From positions 2,390,001 to 2,454,000 of the forward strand of contig NZ_CP021913.1 of NCBI RefSeq assembly GCF_002814095.1: 64,000 bases of DNA. Reading direction: 5' to 3'. Source of the DNA: Sagittula sp. P11 (GTDB lineage: Bacteria > Pseudomonadota > Alphaproteobacteria > Rhodobacterales > Rhodobacteraceae). Position 1 is the first letter of the stretch. Every line of letters begins with the position of its first letter. A program made the position numbers and the translations under genes. Positions 18,452-27,310 of the stretch are shown here, piece by piece. The notes below the pieces were generated by a model. That model worked only from the letters and a program-made list of their open reading frames with translations, was not told where the DNA came from and did not search any database.

Positions 18452-19555
18452 ATGGCCACGATCCGGAAGAGAACGCTGCCCTCGGGCCTGGTGCGCTGGC
18501 AGGTGGATTTCACTGACCAAGCCGGCAAGCGCCGCTCGAAGCTGTTCCCGCGCCGGAAGGATGCCGACGTCTATCTCGTCAAGGTCCGCTCGCTCGTCGC
18601 CAACAACACCTATCTGGCCGACAGCGAGAGCATCACCGTGGCCGACGCCGCCAAGGCGTGGCTCGACCACTGCGAGGTGCGGTGCAAGACGGGGCGGCGG
18701 ATGGAGCGGTCCACGCTCCGCGGCTACAGCGACTATGTTCGGCTGCACATCACGGTTCCCGAAATCGGGATCGGGGACAAGCTGATCGTCCAGCTGACCC
18801 GCCGCCATGTGAACGAGTTCCGCGACCGGCTGCTGCTGAACGGCCGGTCCGAGCATCTGACGCGGCGCGCGCTCTCGGTGCTGAAGCTCATCCTCGACCA
18901 CGCCATCGACAACGGCCAGCTCTTCACCAACGCTGCGCAGGGCGTGCGGGTGATCAAGTCGAGCCGGATCGACTACAAGGCGCCGGTGCCGTCGAAGGAG
19001 ACGATCCGCGCGCTGATCGAGGCGGCCGACGAGGACTTCAAACCGCACCTGATCGTCTCGGCGCTGACCGGCCTGCGCGCCTCGGAACTGCGCGGCCTGC
19101 GCTGGCGGGACGTCGATTTCGACAAGGGCTTCATCCACGTGCGCCAACGCGCCGACGCCTACAACCAGATGGGCGAGCCGAAATCGCGCGCGGGCTATCG
19201 CGACATTCCGGCCGGGCCGATGGTGCTGAACGCCCTGCGCCGCTGGAAACTGCGTTGTCCGAAAAGCGACCTCGGACTGGTGTTCCCCGCGCCGCGCGGT
19301 GGCGTTCTCCAGCACACCAACACGCAGTCCCGGTTCCGCAAGCTGCAGGAGGACATCGGCGTGAAGCTGCGCTGGCACGACCTGCGCCATTTCGCGGTGT
19401 CGCTCTGGATCGAGCAGGGCTTCTCGATCAAGGAGGTGATGACCTTCGCAGGCCATTCCTCGATCCAGATGACCATGGAGCGCTACGGCCACCTGTTCCC
19501 GTCGCCCGACCACCAGAATGCCATGGCCGAGGTCGAGGCCAAGCTGCTGGGGTGA
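18452..19555 (+). CDS. Tyrosine recombinase (phage integrase)
   Basis: 367 aa from the ATG at 18452-18454, giving MATIRKRTLPSGLVRWQVDF, the expected arm-binding start. A SAM-like core-binding domain spans about 60-165. The catalytic domain shows the Arg box (ALTGLRASELRGLRWRDVDF), the HDLRHFAVSLW box with His-x-x-Arg, and GHSSIQMTMERYGHL with the second His and the catalytic Tyr. It recombines the 47-bp tRNA-fMet core. It lies nearer to attR than attL, with one orphan gene between it and the end. Confidence 0.95.
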   Translation: MATIRKRTLPSGLVRWQVDFTDQAGKRRSKLFPRRKDADVYLVKVRSLVANNTYLADSESITVADAAKAWLDHCEVRCKTGRRMERSTLRGYSDYVRLHITVPEIGIGDKLIVQLTRRHVNEFRDRLLLNGRSEHLTRRALSVLKLILDHAIDNGQLFTNAAQGVRVIKSSRIDYKAPVPSKETIRALIEAADEDFKPHLIVSALTGLRASELRGLRWRDVDFDKGFIHVRQRADAYNQMGEPKSRAGYRDIPAGPMVLNALRRWKLRCPKSDLGLVFPAPRGGVLQHTNTQSRFRKLQEDIGVKLRWHDLRHFAVSLWIEQGFSIKEVMTFAGHSSIQMTMERYGHLFPSPDHQNAMAEVEAKLLG

Positions 19556-19653
19556 TCGATTCCGAGTGGCGGCTGCTGGATGCTTCGCCCGGTGCACCCG
19601 TATGGCCGGGATCGGCCCTCACCAACGCCCCTGTGGCGGGGCTTGGGGCCGCT

Positions 19654-20397
19654 CTACCGAAATGGCTCAGGCTCATAGGCCGCCTTAGCCACCACCTTGC
19701 TGGCATCCCCGCGGGATCGATAGCGGCCAATCATGTCGCCGCTGGCGGCGTCGTCGACCTCCTGCACCCGATAGAGCGTCAGGCTCTTGTCGCTGTTTCG
19801 CTTGAGCTGGAAGACCCGGCCATTCTTGCGGCAATAGAAGAATTTCGAGCCCTTGATCTGGGTCCATGGACAATCGGCGTAGGACAGGAGCCGCCGCTCC
19901 CGCTCCAGTCGCGCCTCTTCCGACCGCCGCTCGGTCTCCGCACGCTCCTCGTCGCGCAAGCGCTGCCACTGCGCGCCGACATAATCCGATATGCGCCCGA
20001 TGATGGCGGGCACTTCCGTGCCAGCCTCTTTCTCGGCCTGGTAGATGGCCAGACATTCGGCCTCGAGCTTCGGTTCCGGATCTCCGAGGTATTCCTCCTC
20101 GATCATGGCCTTCATGCGCTGCTCGAGATCGGTCATCGTCAGAGCCGGACCAGGAAGGCCATTCAGGAAGGCGAGCATGTCGTCCTTCGGGATCCAGCAG
20201 TCTATCGCCGAGGCCAGGACCTTGTCCCGCGGGCCTTCCCACTTCCTCCAGACGGAGCTGTCCTGATCGAGTTTCGTGACGATCTCGAGGGCCAGTTTGG
20301 CGAGGGACCGCTGCTCTCGCATGTGGCGCAGGGAGGGGCTGCGCACGTAATCCGCCAGTAGGCTGAAAACTTCCGAGGTTCGCTGATTCATGAACAT
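19654..20397 (-). CDS. Uncharacterised 247-aa protein adjacent to attR
   Basis: Unknown family. Starts at ATG 20397 or 20391. The N-terminal 100 residues are helical (RTSEVFSLLADYVRSPSLRH). The middle has a coiled-coil-like charged stretch (RLRDEERAETERRSEEARLE). The C-terminal 70 residues form a compact beta domain (WTQIKGSKFFYCRKNGRVFQ then LKRNSDKSLTLYRVQEVDD). It is transcribed toward the integrase from the attR edge and is separate from all other element genes, so it is probably cargo. No toxin or enzyme motif is evident. Confidence 0.7.
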   Translation of the reverse strand: MFMNQRTSEVFSLLADYVRSPSLRHMREQRSLAKLALEIVTKLDQDSSVWRKWEGPRDKVLASAIDCWIPKDDMLAFLNGLPGPALTMTDLEQRMKAMIEEEYLGDPEPKLEAECLAIYQAEKEAGTEVPAIIGRISDYVGAQWQRLRDEERAETERRSEEARLERERRLLSYADCPWTQIKGSKFFYCRKNGRVFQLKRNSDKSLTLYRVQEVDDAASGDMIGRYRSRGDASKVVAKAAYEPEPFR

Positions 20398-20520
20398 GCG
20401 GCTTTCCCGTTTCTTCCCAATGATTTGCGTCCGCTCCGTGCGACACGACGCCGACGTCGCCCACCCAAAATCTCTCTAAATATTTGCTTTTGAAAGACTA
20501 TTCCGGCCCCCTCGGGTTGC

Positions 20521-20567
20521 CTCATAACCTGAAGGTCGTAGGTTCAAATCCTACCCCCGCAACCAAA
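20521..20567 (+). repeat. attR core (47-bp tRNA-fMet fragment)
   Basis: Exact copy of 2922-2968, starting in the anticodon arm and ending after the CCA. Upstream bases here do not complete a tRNA, so this is a tRNA remnant marking the element's right end. Confidence 0.95.
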
Positions 20568-20590
20568 TTCAGAATGCCAGAACATCAATG

Positions 20591-20618
20591 AAAGCCTCCT
20601 TCGTGAGGCTTTTGTGTT
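20591..20618 (+). terminator. Rho-independent terminator downstream of attR
   Basis: Stem AAAGCCTC / GAGGCTTT with a 6-nt loop followed by a T-rich run. It lies 24 bp past the tRNA fragment, so before integration it was probably the terminator of the rRNA-tRNA-fMet operon. Confidence 0.85.
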
Positions 20619-20697
20619 TTGTGCAGCCCCATATACCGAAACCAGTGGCTATCCGCGCCAGATTTTTTCGCGACGCGGTTGACCTGCCACTGAACTT

Positions 20698-21627
20698 TCA
20701 TCCAGCCACGACCGGAGCCCGGTTAGTGTTTACGCCGGTTGGCGCAGGTTGAGCAATCGCCCGGCGCGCGGAGCTTTCATCTCGCGCAGCGGGGCGGGCG
20801 ATTGCGGTGGTCAGGGTCCGCGCGTAGGCAGCCGGGGTCTGGTAATCCAAGGCCGAATGGGGGCGCTCGGTGTTGTAGTCCGTAGCCCAGGCTGCGATCA
20901 CGATCCGCGCATGGGCCAGATTGCGGAACATGGTCTCGTTGAGCAGCTCGTCGCGCATCCGGCCGTTGAAGCTTTCGACGAAACCGTTCTGCATCGGCTT
21001 GCCCGGCGCGATGTCGTGCCATTCGACCCGGTGCTCGGAACACCACCGCAGGATCGCGTTACTGGTCAGCTCCGTCCCATTATCGCTGACAATCATGCCG
21101 GGCTTGCCGCGGCGCTCGATCAGGGCCGTCAGTTCACGCGCGACACGGCGCCCTGAGATCGAGGTGTCCGGGATCGCCGCCAGGCATTCCCGGGTGACGT
21201 CGTCGACCACGTTGAGCACGCGGAAGCGCTGGCCGTTGGCGAACTGGTCATGGACGAAATCCAATGACCAACGGGCGTTCGGTCGCGCCTCGACCAGGAT
21301 CGGTGCCCGCGTTCCGACCGCCTTGCGCCGCGCCTTCCGCTTGCGCACCGTCAGCCCTTCTTCGCGGTAGAGCCGATAGATCCGATTGATCCCCGAGGGC
21401 TCGCCCTCGCGGCGCAGCAGCACGAACAGGCGCCGGTAGCCGAACCGCCGACGCTCGTTGGCCAGGTCCCGCAACCGGCCGCGCAGAACCGTGTCCGGCG
21501 CGCGCTGAGATCGATAGCGGATCATCGTGCGATCCGCGCCGACGATGTGGCAGGCCCGCCGTTCCGACAGGCCATGCTCAGCCTGAAGATAGGCGACGAC
21601 TTCGCGCTTCACCGCGGGCCCTACCAC
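20698..21627 (-). CDS. IS3-family transposase OrfB (DDE integrase domain)
   Basis: 309-aa frame. It has an HTH_21-type region ([20 protein letters not shown]), then the rve integrase core with the DDE acids in [20 protein letters not shown] and [20 protein letters not shown], and the usual ending [18 protein letters not shown]. It has no independent strong start: a GTG at 21627 overlaps the orfA end, and normal expression is as an OrfAB fusion by -1 frameshifting. The frame appears intact, so the IS could still be active. Confidence 0.95.
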   Translation of the reverse strand: MVGPAVKREVVAYLQAEHGLSERRACHIVGADRTMIRYRSQRAPDTVLRGRLRDLANERRRFGYRRLFVLLRREGEPSGINRIYRLYREEGLTVRKRKARRKAVGTRAPILVEARPNARWSLDFVHDQFANGQRFRVLNVVDDVTRECLAAIPDTSISGRRVARELTALIERRGKPGMIVSDNGTELTSNAILRWCSEHRVEWHDIAPGKPMQNGFVESFNGRMRDELLNETMFRNLAHARIVIAAWATDYNTERPHSALDYQTPAAYARTLTTAIARPAARDESSARRAIAQPAPTGVNTNRAPVVAG

Positions 21628-21887
21628 TTTTTTGAAACCAGATCCTTCATCGCCGCCAGATCCAGCATCTGTTCGGCCAGAAGCTTCTTCAACTTGGCGT
21701 TCTCATCCTCAAGCGCCTTCAGCCGCTTGGCCTCTGATACCGTCATGCCACCGAACTTGGCCTTCCAGTTGTAGAAGGTGCCTTCCGACATGCCGTGCTT
21801 GCGGCATAGATCGGCGCACTTCGCGCCGGCCTCATGCTCGGCCAGGATGCCGATGATCTGCTCGTCCGTGAATCTCGTTCGCTTCAT
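21621..21887 (-). CDS. IS3-family transposase OrfA (HTH_Tnp_1)
   Basis: 88 aa starting [20 protein letters not shown], followed by the HTH ([20 protein letters not shown]) and a leucine-zipper-like helix ([20 protein letters not shown]). This sequence type is characteristic of the IS407 group. It binds the IS ends and supplies the N-terminus of the OrfAB transposase. Confidence 0.95.
   Translation of the reverse strand: MKRTRFTDEQIIGILAEHEAGAKCADLCRKHGMSEGTFYNWKAKFGGMTVSEAKRLKALEDENAKLKKLLAEQMLDLAAMKDLVSKKW
21627..21633 (-). other. A6G slippery heptamer for programmed -1 frameshift
   Basis: On the minus strand AAAAAAG falls two codons before the orfA stop (SKKW-stop). A -1 slip here continues into orfB as ...[10 protein letters not shown], giving the full OrfAB transposase. 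Confidence 0.85.
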
Positions 21888-22106
21888 TGTCCGTCCTCAG
21901 GTTGGGCCGGACTCTAATCGACGGTGGAGGAAAAATCCCGTGGCAGGTCATGCCACACGTGGATGACAGGCTGTCATTGCGCAGGGGCCGGACAGGCTCT
22001 TCTCGATCTGCGCTTGCAGCGAATGGCGACTTCGCTTCCGATCCCGAAACAGCTATGGAGCCGCGTATGGCACCACATGGCGCGTTTGAGCACACAGGAG
22101 GTGTAC

Positions 22107-23975
22107 TTGCTGAGGAAACTCGCCCTTACAGTGGAGCCCGTTGACCGCGAGACGCTCCCGTCGCTGTTCTCGCGCATGGCAATCCTGAATGGAACAGACG
22201 CTGCCAGCTTCGCCCTCGATCTCGGGACCACCTTTCGGCGTATCCTGGAGCAGGACGAAGAGGCCGTCGCGATTTTCTCAGAACGCGCAGGGCTGTCGGC
22301 CACGCAGCTCGCCGAGTTGCTCTCCTGGACAGGTAAACGCATCGGGGACGTCCGGATGCGGTTTCGGAAGGAGGTCTTCGTCTCGCGGGCCCTGCGAAAC
22401 CCGATCATTCGGGGCTGTCCACTTTGCATGCGTGAGCATGCAGCCGATCAGCCCCATCCGTTGCGGCAAATTGCCTTGCGGGGCGACTGGCTCTGCAGAG
22501 GTGTTGATATCTGCCACAAGCACCTCCATCTCCTCGTTCCCTTGTGGTCCAGCGCGCGCCCCATCGAACGGGATGATATTGGAGCGAGATTGGCGGAGAT
22601 CCTGCCAGACCTGCGAGCAGGATCATTTGACTGCGTGCGCATCGATCCTACCGACTATGACCTTTGGCTTGATAAGCGTCTATCGCAGGGTATCGCTGCG
22701 GACAAAACATGGCTGGCCTCACAGCCGGTGTTTCCGGTGATCACAATCTCTGAGTTTATCGGTGGAGCCTTGCTGCGCAAACAGGGTGAGGCCCCGGACG
22801 ACCGGCGCGCCAAGGCCACGGGCTTTACCTTTGTCTCGCAAGGCCCTGATGGGCTCCGAGCGGCTCTGGACATCCTTATGCGCTCTCAGGACGGTGGCTA
22901 CATCGTGAATCAGGGCGAATTGGGTCCGCTCCTCCGACACCTTAGGGGCAGCTATCTTGATGACGATGCCTTTGCGGTCTTTCGCGAAATCCTTCGTGAC
23001 TATTTTCTGGAAATATGGCCGTTGGCGCCAGGTGATGAACTTCTCGGACATACCGTCACAGAGCGGCGTCTCCACTCCCTTACAACAGCATCCAAGGAAA
23101 CCGGCATCGGGCCGGCTGTCTTGGATGACCTCCTGAAAGAAGCAGGCGCGTTCGCGCCCAGTGACGCGCGTGCCGATGCCCGCAAGACCTTTGACGCGAA
23201 GGCCTGGCAGCACATTCTTGATGAAATCCCGACATTGGTAGGCCCACTTGCGCTACGACGAGCCATCGGCGCGACCCTGGCCGAATTGAACGGGTTGAAG
23301 GCAGACGGTGTCCTCGTCCCGAGGACCAAAGTTGCAACGATCAAATCGCCTTGGCGTATTGCGGATGGCCAAGCTCTTCTTGAGGAGTTGCAGGCCTATG
23401 CGCAGCCGGTTGCCCCAGATGAGCCAGGGTGGGAGACGATCCAACTCGTTCACAAGCGGCTGGACCTTCCTGTTGGAGAGATCATTGCGGCCATCCGGAC
23501 GGGTTCTCTGCGCCTTGGTCAGCGTCCTGATGTGTTCGGTTACCACGGGCTTGTGGTGGAAATCACTGAAGTTACTGCGCTCAAGGCGAAGGTCGCCCCG
23601 AAGCGCAAGCCATCGACCAACCAGGGAGAGATGACAGCAGCGGCCTTCGCCCGGTCGGCGGGTATTCGGGGGAAAGCTCAATTCCTGGCTCTGATCGAAG
23701 GTGGCCACACGCCTGCGATGCTGGTTGTGAATCCTACGACCAGGCGTCGAGAATGGCGCATGAGCCGCGACGACATCGCTGCGTTTGAGGCCAACTACAC
23801 GACACCATCGATGCTGTCGGCCGAAACTGGTGCGCATTTGAACACAATTCGGGCCGTTTTGCAGAGCGAAGGTATCGAGCCGTTCCGACCGAACGGCCTG
23901 AATGTCGGACCGGTCTATCTTCGCAACGCTGTCGAGCCGGTTGTGGCACTCCTGAAATCTCAGGAGCGAAAGTGA
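22107..23975 (+). CDS. tniQ: TniQ-family protein, orphan
   Basis: 622 aa from a TTG start at 22107-22109 with AGGAGG 4 nt upstream. This gives LLRKLALTVEPVDRETLPSL, the usual TniQ opening, so the gene is complete and not cut by the IS even though the frame runs back into it. The TniQ domain spans about 10-180, with zinc-type residues in GCPLCMREH and DICHKHLHLL. The C-terminal half carries helical DNA-binding-like repeats. TniQ/TnsD proteins select target sites for Tn7-, Tn5053- and CAST-type transposons. No tnsA, tnsB, tnsC or tniA/tniB partner and no CRISPR array is in the window. It ends 150 bp before a tRNA-Arg gene. Confidence 0.85.
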   Translation: MLRKLALTVEPVDRETLPSLFSRMAILNGTDAASFALDLGTTFRRILEQDEEAVAIFSERAGLSATQLAELLSWTGKRIGDVRMRFRKEVFVSRALRNPIIRGCPLCMREHAADQPHPLRQIALRGDWLCRGVDICHKHLHLLVPLWSSARPIERDDIGARLAEILPDLRAGSFDCVRIDPTDYDLWLDKRLSQGIAADKTWLASQPVFPVITISEFIGGALLRKQGEAPDDRRAKATGFTFVSQGPDGLRAALDILMRSQDGGYIVNQGELGPLLRHLRGSYLDDDAFAVFREILRDYFLEIWPLAPGDELLGHTVTERRLHSLTTASKETGIGPAVLDDLLKEAGAFAPSDARADARKTFDAKAWQHILDEIPTLVGPLALRRAIGATLAELNGLKADGVLVPRTKVATIKSPWRIADGQALLEELQAYAQPVAPDEPGWETIQLVHKRLDLPVGEIIAAIRTGSLRLGQRPDVFGYHGLVVEITEVTALKAKVAPKRKPSTNQGEMTAAAFARSAGIRGKAQFLALIEGGHTPAMLVVNPTTRRREWRMSRDDIAAFEANYTTPSMLSAETGAHLNTIRAVLQSEGIEPFRPNGLNVGPVYLRNAVEPVVALLKSQERK

Positions 23976-24127
23976 CCGCTAGCCACCGATTATGCTGAAA
24001 CACCTGTCTATCTCAGTGTGCTAGCAGAAACCTTCGATACGTCACCCCAAGCCTCTTGACAGGGGGTGTGCATGAAAGCCGCCGCAACGTGCAAGCTTAT
24101 GGTGCATTGGCACCGCGAAGACAGACA

Positions 24128-24204
24128 AGTGGCGATCCCTGAAGGACTCGAACCCTCAACCTGCTGATTAGAAGTCAGCTGCTCTATCCAGTTGAGCTAA
24201 GGGA
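24128..24204 (-). tRNA. tRNA-Arg (TCT)
   Basis: 77-nt cloverleaf on the minus strand with a 7-bp acceptor stem, anticodon loop CTTCTAA (anticodon TCT), T loop TTCGAGT and encoded CCA. It reads Arg codons AGA/AGG. Confidence 0.96.
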
Positions 24205-24295
24205 CCGCTGCGATGTCTTTAATCCGATTGCGCAGGCAAACTCAAAGCGAAATCGATAGGGAGATGGACGATATGTCGTTCCGCGCCGGGCGCCG

Positions 24296-25528
24296 TCAGA
24301 AGGCGTGAAGCGTGGTGCGGGCGGGCTCCGTCCGGGCGACGACCTTGCCGTTCGAGATGACGGCCAGCCGGGCGGGGCGCAGGCGCAGCGCCTCGACCGG
24401 GTCGGGCGCGTCGAGCACGACAAACGAGGCGCGTTTGCCCGTCTCAAGGCCGAAGTCGAGGCCCATGATCTCTGCCGGCGTGTCGGTGACCATGGTGAAG
24501 GCCGCGCGCATCTGGTCCGGCGCGGTCATCAGCGCGACGTGCAGGCCCATGTGCGCCACGTCGAGCATGTCGCCCGATCCCAGCGGATACCACGGGTCCT
24601 TCACGCAGTCCTGCCCGAAGGCAACGGTCACGCCGGCGGCGCGCAGCTCCGGCACGCGGGTCAGGCCGCGCCGCTTCGGATAGCTGTCCATGCGACCCTG
24701 GAGGGTGATGTTGATCAGCGGGTTGGGGATCGCGGCGACCTGCGCCTCGGCGATCAGCGGCAGGAGCTTGGCGACGTAGTAATTGTCCATGGAGTGCATG
24801 GAGGTCAGGTGGCTGCCCGCGGTGCGGCCCTGCAGGCCGAAGCGGATAGTCTCTGCCGCCAGCGTCTCGATATGGCGGGAGAGGGGATCGTCGGATTCGT
24901 CGCAATGCAGGTCCACCCGCAGGCCCCGTTCGGCAGCGAGCGTGCAGGCGGCGGTGACGGAGGCGGCGCCATCGGCCATGGTGCGTTCGAAATGCGGAAT
25001 GCCGCCCACCACGTCGACGCCCGCGTCCAGCGCGCGGACGACCTGATCCTCGGCACCGGGGGTGCGGTACCAGCCGTCCTGCGGGAAGGCGACCAGTTGC
25101 AGGTCGAGCACGTCCTTTACCGTCTCGCGAACCTCCAGCAGCGCCTCGACCGTGTTGAAGGTTTCGTCGGTGACATCGACGTGGGAGCGGATGGCGAGGA
25201 CGCCCTTGCCCACCGCCTCGCGGCAATAGGTGAGGGCACGGGTGACGATGCCCTCCTTCGACTGGAGGCGCTTCAGCTCGCCCCAGAGACCGATGCCTTC
25301 CAGCAGCGTGCCGGAGGCGTTCACCCTTGGCCGCCCGTAGGACAGCGTGGCGTCCATGTGGAAATGCACGTCGCAGAAGGGGGCAGAGACCAGCTTGCCC
25401 GTGGCGTCGATGATCTCTCCCGCCTCGGCGGTGATGCCGGGTTCGATGGCGGTGATGCGGTCGCCGGTGATCGCGATGTCCGCCTGCGTGCCGTCCGGAA
25501 GGGTGCCGCCCCTGACGAGAATGTCCAT
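24296..25528 (-). CDS. Amidohydrolase, cytosine deaminase-like
   Basis: 410 aa from an ATG with AAGGAG upstream. The amidohydrolase metal ligands are visible: HFHMD (residues 55-59), DLHCDES (around 205), SHLTSMHSMDN (around 240) and FGQDCVKDPWYPLGSGDMLD (around 310). The last, with Asp-Cys and DPW-PLG, is the E. coli CodA signature. CodA-type enzymes deaminate cytosine, isocytosine, creatinine-type or related nitrogen heterocycles. It is the last gene of the ABC transporter operon, so its substrate is probably what the transporter imports. True cytosine is possible but not assured. Confidence 0.82.
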   Translation of the reverse strand: MDILVRGGTLPDGTQADIAITGDRITAIEPGITAEAGEIIDATGKLVSAPFCDVHFHMDATLSYGRPRVNASGTLLEGIGLWGELKRLQSKEGIVTRALTYCREAVGKGVLAIRSHVDVTDETFNTVEALLEVRETVKDVLDLQLVAFPQDGWYRTPGAEDQVVRALDAGVDVVGGIPHFERTMADGAASVTAACTLAAERGLRVDLHCDESDDPLSRHIETLAAETIRFGLQGRTAGSHLTSMHSMDNYYVAKLLPLIAEAQVAAIPNPLINITLQGRMDSYPKRRGLTRVPELRAAGVTVAFGQDCVKDPWYPLGSGDMLDVAHMGLHVALMTAPDQMRAAFTMVTDTPAEIMGLDFGLETGKRASFVVLDAPDPVEALRLRPARLAVISNGKVVARTEPARTTLHAF

Positions 25529-25538
25529 CGGCGTCTCC

Positions 25539-26534
25539 TTATGCCGTGATCGTGTGGGCCGCGTCCGACGGCCAGCTCAGCCAGAAGCGCTGGCCGGGTT
25601 CGGGAGAGAGCCGTTCCAGCGCCTCCTCCGAGACCTGCGCCTTCAGCTCCTGGCCTTCCGCCCCTTCGAAATAGCAGATGATGCCGGTGCCCGCGAACTC
25701 CTCCGACAGGAATTCGGCAGGGATGGAAGGCGCGTCCGGCTGTGTCGCGCTGACTTGCATCCGGTCGGCGGCGACGACGATCTCCTGTCCCGGGGCGTCG
25801 CCCGGCAGGATGTTGTTGCGGCCCACGAACTCTGCCACGAAGCGGGACCTCGGCGCGCGGTAGACCTCTTTCGGCTGGCCGATCTGGGCGATCTCGCCGT
25901 GGCCCATGATGACCACGCGGTCGGCCATGGCGAAGGCTTCGGACTGCGAGTGCGTCACGTAGACGAAGGTGATGCCGAGTTCGCGCTGGAGCCGGGTCAG
26001 CACGCCCTGCATCCGGATCACGAGGTGTGCGTCGAGCGCCGAGAGAGGTTCGTCCAGAAGCAGGATCTTCGGCTCGGTCACGAGGCTCCGGGCAAGGGCG
26101 ACGCGCTGGCGCTGGCCGCCGGACAGTTCGTCGATGCGGCGCTTCTCGAACCCTTTCAGGCCCATGCGGTCGAGCCAGAGCATCGCGCGCCCGTGCCGGT
26201 CCTGCGCCGTGACGCCGCGCATCTTCAGCCCGAACTCGACGTTTTCCTTCACGTTGAGGAAAGGAAACAGCGCCAGCGACTGCCAGACCATCGGCGTGTC
26301 GCGCTCGTGCACGGCCACGTTGTTCATCACCTGCCCGTCGATGGTGATCGTTCCCTCGGTCGGGGTCTCCAGCCCGGCGAGCATCCTGAGCGTCGTGGTC
26401 TTGCCACAGCCCGACGGCCCCATGATGGCGACGAACTCTCCGCGGCCGATGTCGAGGTCGATGCCTTTCACCGCCTCGAAGCCCTTGTAGGATTTGCGGA
26501 CGCCGGAGAAGCGGACAAGCGGATCGGTGGTCAT
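25539..26534 (-). CDS. ABC transporter ATP-binding protein (PotA-like)
   Basis: 331 aa from the ATG at 26532-26534, overlapping the permease stop by 4 bp. Walker A is GPSGCGKTT, signature LSGGQRQRVALARSL, Walker B ILLLDEPLSALD, switch His in VTHSQSEAFAMADR. The C-terminal TOBE-type domain (about 240-331) fits the polyamine/iron/opine importer class. It powers the two permeases encoded next to it. Confidence 0.93.
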   Translation of the reverse strand: MTTDPLVRFSGVRKSYKGFEAVKGIDLDIGRGEFVAIMGPSGCGKTTTLRMLAGLETPTEGTITIDGQVMNNVAVHERDTPMVWQSLALFPFLNVKENVEFGLKMRGVTAQDRHGRAMLWLDRMGLKGFEKRRIDELSGGQRQRVALARSLVTEPKILLLDEPLSALDAHLVIRMQGVLTRLQRELGITFVYVTHSQSEAFAMADRVVIMGHGEIAQIGQPKEVYRAPRSRFVAEFVGRNNILPGDAPGQEIVVAADRMQVSATQPDAPSIPAEFLSEEFAGTGIICYFEGAEGQELKAQVSEEALERLSPEPGQRFWLSWPSDAAHTITA

Positions 26535-27310
26535 GTGCGGCTTTTCTTCAGGATCAGGAGCTGGGCGGCGATCACCAGCGTCATGGAGGTCAGGAAGACC
26601 ACCGTGCCGATGGCGTTGATCTGCGGATCGACGTTGCCCTGCAGGATTTCGAGGATCATGACCGGGACGGTCTTGTTCAGGCCCGAGACGAACCACGACA
26701 CGACGAATTCGTCGAAGGATACGGCGGCGGTCAGGCAGAAGGCGGAGATGAGTGCGGGCAGGCAGAAGGGCACGACCACGGTCTGCATGGCGCGCCACGG
26801 CGAGGCGCCGAGGTTCCACGCTGCGGATTCAAGCGCCGGGTCCATCTGTTGCAGGCGCATCCGGCAGATCGCCATGGCAAAGGGCGCGCCCATCACGGTG
26901 TGGGCGATGACGATACCGGGAAGCGTGCCCGACAGTCCCATCCGCCCGAGCCACGCCAGCATCGCCAGCCCCATGATGACAAGCGGAATGGTCGGCGGCA
27001 GCAGGGCGAGGGCGATGTAGGCGGGTTTCCAGCGGAAGTTGTAGCGGAAGTCGGTGTAGGCAGTGGCGAAGCCGAGGACGGTGGAAAGCGCCGCGGCGGA
27101 CAGCGCCACGATCAGCGAGTTGCTGAAGGCCGTCCAGACCTCGGGCCGCGAAAACGCGGTCTCGTACCAGTGTGTCGTGAAGTGGCCCAGCGGCACGGTC
27201 GGGAAGCGGTCCGAGTTGAAGGAGAAGATCATCGAGGTGACGATCGGTGCGAAGACGAAGGCGAAGAGCGCCGCGAGGTAGAGGCGGGAAAGGATGTCGC
27301 CGGGCTTCAT
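26531..27310 (-). CDS. ABC transporter permease (PotC-like)
   Basis: 259 aa starting at ATG 27308-27310, overlapping the PotB-like stop by 4 bp. Six predicted membrane segments with the EAA loop ESAAWNLGASPWRAMQTVVV before the last two. This is the usual second permease of spermidine/putrescine-type importers. Confidence 0.92.
   Translation of the reverse strand: MKPGDILSRLYLAALFAFVFAPIVTSMIFSFNSDRFPTVPLGHFTTHWYETAFSRPEVWTAFSNSLIVALSAAALSTVLGFATAYTDFRYNFRWKPAYIALALLPPTIPLVIMGLAMLAWLGRMGLSGTLPGIVIAHTVMGAPFAMAICRMRLQQMDPALESAAWNLGASPWRAMQTVVVPFCLPALISAFCLTAAVSFDEFVVSWFVSGLNKTVPVMILEILQGNVDPQINAIGTVVFLTSMTLVIAAQLLILKKSRT

Larger units (their letters stand above)
20680..21950 (-). mobile_element. 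IS3-family insertion sequence (IS407-group-like)
   Basis: 1271 bp bounded by 11-bp terminal inverted repeats TGACCTGCCAC (20680-20690) and GTGGCAGGTCA (21940-21950), with partial similarity continuing inward. It encodes the overlapping orfA and orfB of IS3 elements with an A6G slippery site. No target-site duplication is visible in the bases just outside (CGGT on the left, TGCC on the right), which suggests a flanking deletion or recombination after insertion. Confidence 0.88.

Noticed and set aside
21924-22106. N-terminal extension of TniQ starting inside the IS
   Set aside because: The TTG at 22107 has a perfect Shine-Dalgarno and the conserved TniQ start; the extension has no family similarity, so it is not an IS-tniQ fusion or disrupted tniQ.
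22107-23975. CRISPR-associated transposon
   Set aside because: TniQ alone is present; no cas genes, no direct-repeat array and no tnsABC in the window.
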